A DNA stretch of 64,000 bases from contig JBCFYV010000100.1 of the NCBI GenBank assembly GCA_039000515.1, positions 34,088,421-34,152,420 on the forward strand, written 5' to 3'. Position 1 is the first letter of the stretch; every line of letters starts with the position of its first letter. Positions 58,500 through 64,000 of the stretch are shown here, piece by piece. The stretch comes from Timema cristinae (Eukaryota; Arthropoda; Insecta; Phasmatodea; Timematidae). The notes under the pieces were generated by a model. It was not told where the DNA came from. It did no database searches and worked only from the letters and a program-made list of their open reading frames with translations. The translations under genes were made by a program, and so were the position numbers.

Positions 58500-59612
58500 A
58501 CAAGCCAAGGTGTAGCTAGACATGTTCACCTCTGCAGGGCCTTCTTAAACCTGATCCGCCCATAATAACAGACAGGACTCGTTCTAAGTGAAATTACATA
58601 CAGTGTATGGAGGCCAATTTACTTGTGGAATAAACTGCTCACGGTCGCAACAATTTATAATAGCTGGATGTTTATTCATTTTGATTTCGCTTGCTCTAGG
58701 CTACAAACCATTTATAAGGTACCGGTACTGAAGATGGTACCTATTTAAATCGTCTAGAACTCGTGAACTTTATTGGAAAATCAAATATTGTAATCAATGT
58801 TTATAAAGTTGTCTTCTTGGGTGTTATTAGAAGCATATTTGTTTTTAACTGAAACAGCAAATTACTTTTTTGTTGGAGGACTTTAATCCTTTTTTACATT
58901 GACATACGATGATGGTATACCAACATCCTAATATAAAACTGGCTCTATCTAAAACAATAAGAAATTAAACTTAGGTAGTCATTAGTAAATATTTCACAAA
59001 AAAATAAGTTAACATTACTTAAATTGCCATGATTTGAATAGCTTTAATGAAGATTTCACATAAGACATACTAGTAGTAACGTAAAGAGTAAGTTATTCAG
59101 TTAAATATACACATTTTAGAATAATATTGAAAATTTAATTACCAATTAACTGAGTCACTAGTTAAATCATTATACAACAAATTGGAAAATATTTATTAAA
59201 CCATTCTATAAGAAATATCACCTCGACTATATAAATATATTCACTTATTATTTACGAAAAAAAGTAAATAATAATTATATTAACTGAACCAATCATAAAA
59301 ATCGAAAAAAAATCTCTAAAGAATTTAAAATGCAGTGGATTTTTGTCAACCTAACTGTTGAGCATCACTTGATTGTGTGCTAGAAAATGATGAATTTAAT
59401 TCCTTTAAAATTAGGTGGAAAATATTTGACCTTTCATGACTGGGCTATCAACTTATCACACGGTATAAGACATCAGTCGTCTTGGTGCGTTGTGAGTGGA
59501 ATTTCCACATGTGACTAAACAATGCGAGTTTTCCATCCGATATTTTTGCTTATGTAGTTGCAATTCCTCATAACGGACTTCTTCGTCTCCATTACTTAAA
59601 TCAAGCCATTAA
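58500..59612. other. No recognisable feature
   Basis: AT-rich, no frame or repeat match. A palindromic GGTACCGGTACTGAAGATGG-type word occurs near 58717, similar to one near 56541. Confidence 0.45.
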
Positions 59613-59656
59613 TGTCTCTAGTGTCAAATCAAGCCATTAATGTCTCTAGTGTCAAA
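59596..59656 (+). repeat. 28-bp tandem duplication
   Basis: AAATCAAGCCATTAATGTCT with CTAGTGTC occurs twice in succession. Confidence 0.9.
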
Positions 59657-59757
59657 ATTAATAATTAGACACATAATTCATAAAAAAACATATATTCATG
59701 ATTAATAAAAGACTTGTGGAAATATTCTCACCTCATAATCCTAAAATTCATTCCTAA

Positions 59758-60085
59758 GTTGGGATGGAAGGGTACGCGAGAAAAATCCAGTGTTTTTACA
59801 GTTTTTATAGCAAAAATATTTTAAGCCAAAATAAATAAAATATTGCTCCAGTACAAACATAGAATTTAATTTTCTTCACATGGTGACCTCAACATTCCTT
59901 GGATATTTGTCAATGGTGTCCTGAAATTTAATGACAACTCTTTCTCTTCATTTATGCTATGCTCATTATGGATATTCACGAACTGTTAATTTCAACATGT
60001 GAAGATAATTAAACTCTCTGTTTGTGCTGGAGATCTTGGTCAAAAAATGTTTTGAAATAAAAACTGCAAAAACACTGGTCTTTTA
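59758..60085. mobile_element. Foldback MITE (FB family)
   Basis: CAGTGTTTTTACAGTTTTTAT and TTCTTCACATGGTGACCTCAA on the left; CAACATGTGAAGATAATTAAAC and AAAACTGCAAAAACACTGGTC on the right. Confidence 0.7.
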
Positions 60086-60087
60086 TG

Positions 60088-60560
60088 ATGCTTTATTTCA
60101 AAATATGGTGCACGCTAAAAAAAAATATATATATATATATATTAAACAGGGCTCATTTTTCTTTGAAAACCTATGGTTTGAGTTTTAAATAGAAAAATTG
60201 TGTGAAAATATGATCGCTCACTCTCAACGATTTGTTAATTATATTTGTGGAACTATTAGACTAGGCTTGGTGTAAAAGGGTTCTAGATTTAGCCTTCCTT
60301 TAACATATATATATATATATACTATTATTATAAGCGCACATCAACAAATTTTAAAAGTTATTTGAGAACTAGCAACAAGCTTTCCTCTTTAGCTTGAGAT
60401 AATAAGTTTCTTATTAACATGACAAAAGGTGGTTGTAAGTGTAGAGCGATAGGAAGTATAAGCTTAAACAGAATAGACAGGTAGTTACCGAAAACTACAC
60501 ATACCATTGTATTTTAATCCATGTGACCTGATGACGACTGATACTTTCTCGCTGAGTTAG
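60088..60560 (+). repeat. Repeat R10, copy 2 (no SINE-B)
   Basis: Collinear with 39340-40050 except for the SINE-B there and local (TA)n expansions here at 60125-60141 and 60305-60320. It ends at the same SINE-A head motif (GATACTTTCTCGCTGAG). Confidence 0.7.
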
Positions 60561-60689
60561 GCGGCCAGCCGCCTTAAAAGTTATAGGAGTCACCAAATAA
60601 CGGACGACAAAGTCCCCTTTATAAAAAAATCACGCTTAATACTGATGGTCAGATGGCAAGGTTAAAAGTTTGTGAAGCCCTGAAAGATG

Positions 60690-61035
60690 AAAGCCTTGAA
60701 GAAACTGTTTATGGACCGGGCCAATCCTAGTTTTTGTGACGTGGACTCATATATATGTCATTCTTTTTTTTCTTTTGGTCTTCCCATCCTTGGTGTTTTG
60801 TGGGGGGAAAGGGGGCACACATACCCCCTTCCTCCTCCCGCGACATTCCCTTTCTACCCAGTTATGTATGCACTCCTTGTCTAGGAGCGGGTTCACAGCT
60901 TGTACAGTCCACATTAACATTCATAATGATGGGAGGCACCCACGTGCTACGAATTGGTCGGCTATAATCTTTATTTGGGATTTGAAGGCACATCGTCACA
61001 GGCGCTATGATTGCTTGATAAACTCCAAGTAAAAT
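60690..61035 (+). other. GC-richer block, unrecognised overlapping frames
   Basis: Three overlapping plus-strand frames of 65-98 codons span this stretch. None shows a family motif, and the poly-T run and G-run/C-rich words suggest non-coding sequence. A loosely similar G/C-rich word cluster occurs near 29270-29340. Confidence 0.25.
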
Positions 61036-61100
61036 ACCTCGGCAGATGTCATGAGTTTCTTTTTTCTTTTTTGTAATTCAAAATTAATATTAATCAACTT

Positions 61101-61200
61101 GAGGTCTATTGGATAGCTTAGTGGTAAGAGCATTGGCGTACTTAACCAAAGTTTCCGGGATCGATTCCTTGGACAGGCGTCATTTTTCAATTTTAAGAAA
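61101..61200 (+). repeat. SINE-C copy
   Basis: GGATAGCTTAGTGGTAAGAGC (A box), CCGGGATCGATTCCTTGGAC (B box), then AGGCGTCATTTTTCAATTTT, matching the blocks in 30428-30740. The acceptor stems do not pair, so it is not a tRNA gene. Confidence 0.6.
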
Positions 61201-62479
61201 ACAATTTAAGTATTTTAAACATAATTAAGTTTGTGGGTGCTTAGTAGCTTATAGAGTTATATAAAGTTGTAGTTTTCTCTGGTCGTCGAATGGTATAAGG
61301 TATTATTATTATTATTATTTAACCTGGGGTACGTAAATTCATCTTATGGATTACGATCAGTTAAATTAGGCTATATATTGGCAATATAAGTTCTTGATAA
61401 ATACTGAATAGTCATGGTTAGATTTAGGGCTAGCCACAAGATACCATGACGTAAAGACATGCGATCTGGGACCACCCTATGCGGATGCACTTTTTCAAAA
61501 TTCAACCTTAGCCTGGTTAGTGCATTTACGTACAAAATTAAAGCTAGTAAACTTCTGTGTTAAAAAAGAAGCTACTGAGTTACATTGAATACATGGTAAC
61601 CACTTAGCACGCCTGGAAAACTAGGAAAATACAGACCATTTTAAATGTCTTGTGAAAGACCTGGAAAACAGAGGAAATTGGTTTGTTTCAGAATAAAAGT
61701 TTGTTAACCAAGAGGATACATATTGTTTCCTCACAAAAAATAAAACGTTGAAAATACTCCAAGACTCGCTTTAACACCTTAAAGATTCGGCTCGAAGTAT
61801 CGTGCATCGATGTAGGCGGTAACTCCAGAAGCCTTGCTGACAAAGACATGACGACTTCCGTTACCCGCATGTGTTCTAGAGATACACAGGATGAGATTAT
61901 GTACAGGTTCGAGTCTGAAGCCATCAATTAATCCTTATGATGAGACAGAGATAGGAGTGGAACCCCACCGGCTCATTTGGTCATGCCTAATGAGCCCGGA
62001 GGGCGTAGACTCCCGACAGTCAGGCAAATGCTTGCTTTCGATATCGAATTCTTCGCTAGTATATTTTTTATCATTCTCTAATGTACACTCATGAGTGTAA
62101 AAAGTTGTGGCCCACATCGGTGTACACACGAACTAAACGTCAGGAGGCTCGTCTAGTCTGGATTGTCGACTGGAGGCCGGGGCGTGACTCCTGGCTGGGT
62201 GTCTGGCATTTTTGGTCGGTCACTATCACGTATGCCTACTGAGATAAGATTCCTGGGTTAGATTTACAGCATTACTGAAAAATATATAATCGTTGAAATT
62301 GGGGCATCGCCTTTAAAAGTGTAGAATGAACATTTGGGAGACTAGGTTTTGTCGGTTCAAAAACTAAGTTAGTCAAGTCTTTTGCTGATATAATCAATTG
62401 GTTAAGAAAGTAAACTTCAAAAACCTTGAAATAGTAATAGTAAAACTAGTGAACCTAGTTTTTTTTCTAGATTGTTTAT
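61201..62479. other. No confident feature
   Basis: Contains an (ATT)n at 61303-61320, weak SINE-A-like words near 61480-61530 and 62114-62210, and a SINE-E-like GCTGATATAATCAATTGG near 62380. No coding gene seen. Confidence 0.4.
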
Positions 62480-62600
62480 TTTACCTCCCGCAAATGTGGG
62501 TACATTTCTTTTAAATTCTACCCTATTCATCCCTTACCCTTTAGTAAGGATTGATGTGCAGGTAGCCCGAACGGATTATAAGTTATGATGCGCAAAAATA
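62480..62600 (+). repeat. SINE-A 3' half
   Basis: CTCCCGCAAATGTGGGTACA body, AGCCCGAACGGATTATAAG tail. Confidence 0.65.
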
Positions 62601-63202
62601 AATATTTTGTGCATAACATTTGACTACTTTGTGTCAAATATGTTTTTTCTTTTTTTTTTCGAATGAATGATGATCTAAACAAAGTGGTTAAAATTGGATA
62701 AGCAATTCTTTTTCTTAGAATATACGAGAGATACATAGTTGATTGTGGCTATAAGATACCAGACGCAAAAATCTTAAGTATGCCAATTACCTGGGAGAAA
62801 AAGTTTGTTTTTTTGTGGTTGATTGATCACCACGATAGTAATCTTTGCTTCTCTTTGCAATTATCACGTTGGCATCACTGCCATTATCGTTGCACAGTGA
62901 TGCTGGATGATGCCAATTTGCAGCGAGAGCTCGCGTGCTACGGTCGTCGCAAGAGCAGAGATCCGCCTAGCGAAGAACGAGTCTCGTCATTGACTATATA
63001 CCACCAGCGTTGTCTCCATGCTCTCTTGAGATAATTGGGAGCGTGGCCTCACCAGAAACTCTAAAACTATATCGGTGATCGAGGGGTCTTGAGCGTTAGA
63101 CTCGCATTGCACTTGACGAATAGGCTGAAGCATTAACTATTTTTGTCAGTGGTTGGAGTTCGAATGTTGGCTCATTACGTTGGTAGTCTCGTATGAATAG
63201 CC
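62601..63202. other. No recognisable gene
   Basis: An 84-codon plus-strand frame (62780-63034) has a mixed, CpG-richer second half ending in Arg/Ser-rich sequence. No family recognised. Confidence 0.3.
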
Positions 63203-63372
63203 TGGTTTTCCATGGCAACAGAGGTTGGCGGTTCGAATCCCGGCTGGGTGTACAGAGGGTGATTTTTTGTTAAATGGTCTACTGCTCTCCCTCTACCCAA
63301 ATGTGGGTACACTTCCTCTAAATTTGGCCCTTCTAATATCTAAAACTATAAAGGAATTAGTTTATTTGCTAA
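63203..63372 (+). repeat. SINE-A copy, 5'-truncated
   Basis: GGCGGTTCGAATCCCGGCTG (B box), CTCTCCCTCTACCCAAATGTG body. It is cut off before the tail by the next copy. Confidence 0.8.
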
Positions 63373-63377
63373 TCAGG

Positions 63378-63628
63378 TTCAGTGGGCGTATGGTCTAACG
63401 AGCTACTCTCACAGTAGACTAGACTTCCGATGACTTGAGAGTTCTAGGTTCCAATCTCGGTCGGGTATATCGAGGGTGGTTTTTTCAAAATGGTTTTCCC
63501 CTTATCCCTGCACGCGAATTCGGAACAAATCTTTTAAAATAGCCTTCTTAAAATTTCCCAAAAAACAATAGTTTTAGTTAGTACATATGTGCATAGACCA
63601 AAAAGGGTAGTAAGACGTGACGCAAGAA
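63378..63628 (+). repeat. SINE-A copy, full length
   Basis: GTTCAGTGGGCGTATGGTC head, GTCTAACGAGC A box, CTAGGTTCCAATCTCGG B box, tail AAAAGGGTAGTAAGACGTGACGC. It starts right after the preceding copy, giving a tandem pair. Confidence 0.85.
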
Positions 63629-64000
63629 AGTTTTTTTTGTGAATGGGTTTTTGAGGCGTGGGACAAAAAAAATAGCAATAAAATATAAATTGAATAATAT
63701 ATACCTAATATTACTTGTTAAAAACAAAAAATTTTAAAATTGACCTAGTCTAGCCACCAAACAACCGTTAAAAACACATTTCTGGGTTTAAAAAGGACCT
63801 TTTAGAAATAACAAATCGTATTTTTTTTATTGATAATGATATAGGTATCTATTGGGAGTTTTTTACAGAATGTATAACCTTGATTATCAGTGGCGCACTC
63901 AGAAATTTTCTTTTGGGGAAGCATTCAACCAAGACGTACTAACCAGAATGTATTACGTGGAAGATCTAAAAATTTTGGGGGGGAAGGGTGGTTCCCCCAA

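Noticed and set aside
62780..63034. 84-codon coding gene
   Set aside because: Composition changes midway, no domain, no supporting context.

Overview
This is a repeat-dense, AT-rich, gene-poor stretch of an invertebrate animal nuclear genome. The only sequence I can call protein-derived with confidence is a broken transposase. Evidence for a metazoan includes many tRNA-derived SINEs, several classes of non-autonomous DNA transposon, a Helitron and a FLYWCH-type Mutator-like element. A degenerate TTAGG-like block at 28293-28352 leans towards an arthropod, but I cannot name the organism. The 100-N run at 24285-24384 is an assembly gap, with near-identical 1.6-kb copies on both sides that look like a false duplication.

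Two SINE families dominate. SINE-A is about 240 bp, in roughly 40 full or partial copies. SINE-B is about 280 bp, in 8 copies. Their tRNA-like heads and bodies differ, but they end in essentially the same ~50-bp 3' tail containing CCCGAACGGG, then GACGCGGTGCTA. The shared tail suggests both are mobilised by one partner LINE. Many copies keep target-site duplications (TSDs) of 10-13 bp, and several nested or filled/empty-site cases give relative ages. Three or four further tRNA-headed families (here C, D, E, F) occur in one or two copies each.

The centrepiece is 42041-45324: a 3.28-kb Mutator-like DNA transposon with inverted termini built on a repeated 17-mer (TGGCGCAATTCGGGTCC) and an 8-bp TSD (TCTAATAT). 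It carries a FLYWCH plus MULE transposase gene (42387-43735). A separate 502-bp inverted-repeat MITE with a TTA target duplication has jumped into the FLYWCH coding sequence and split the zinc finger. A nonsense codon, a frameshift and two SINE insertions complete the decay.

Other DNA elements with resolvable ends are Harbinger-like elements (6531-7342, 9566-9767), a hAT-type element (15360-15846), TA-flanked MITEs (30254-30815, 47057-47283), a TTAA-flanked foldback family (17178-17539, 54489-54850, 59758-60085 and fragments) and a Helitron (38404-38778). Several unnamed interspersed repeats (R1-R5, R7, R8, R10, R11) recur across the window. Tandem arrays lie at 8279-8998 (24-bp unit), 21424-22033 (15 bp), 27658-27911 (23 bp) and 52818-53262 (~63 bp). 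A short CpG-richer block at 45700-45880 carries ETS and YY1-like promoter motifs and a splice-donor-like site, and is the only hint of a host transcription unit. Most long open frames are products of tandem repeats or SINEs. Repeat boundaries were judged by eye and may be off by a few bases to a few tens of bases for diverged copies.
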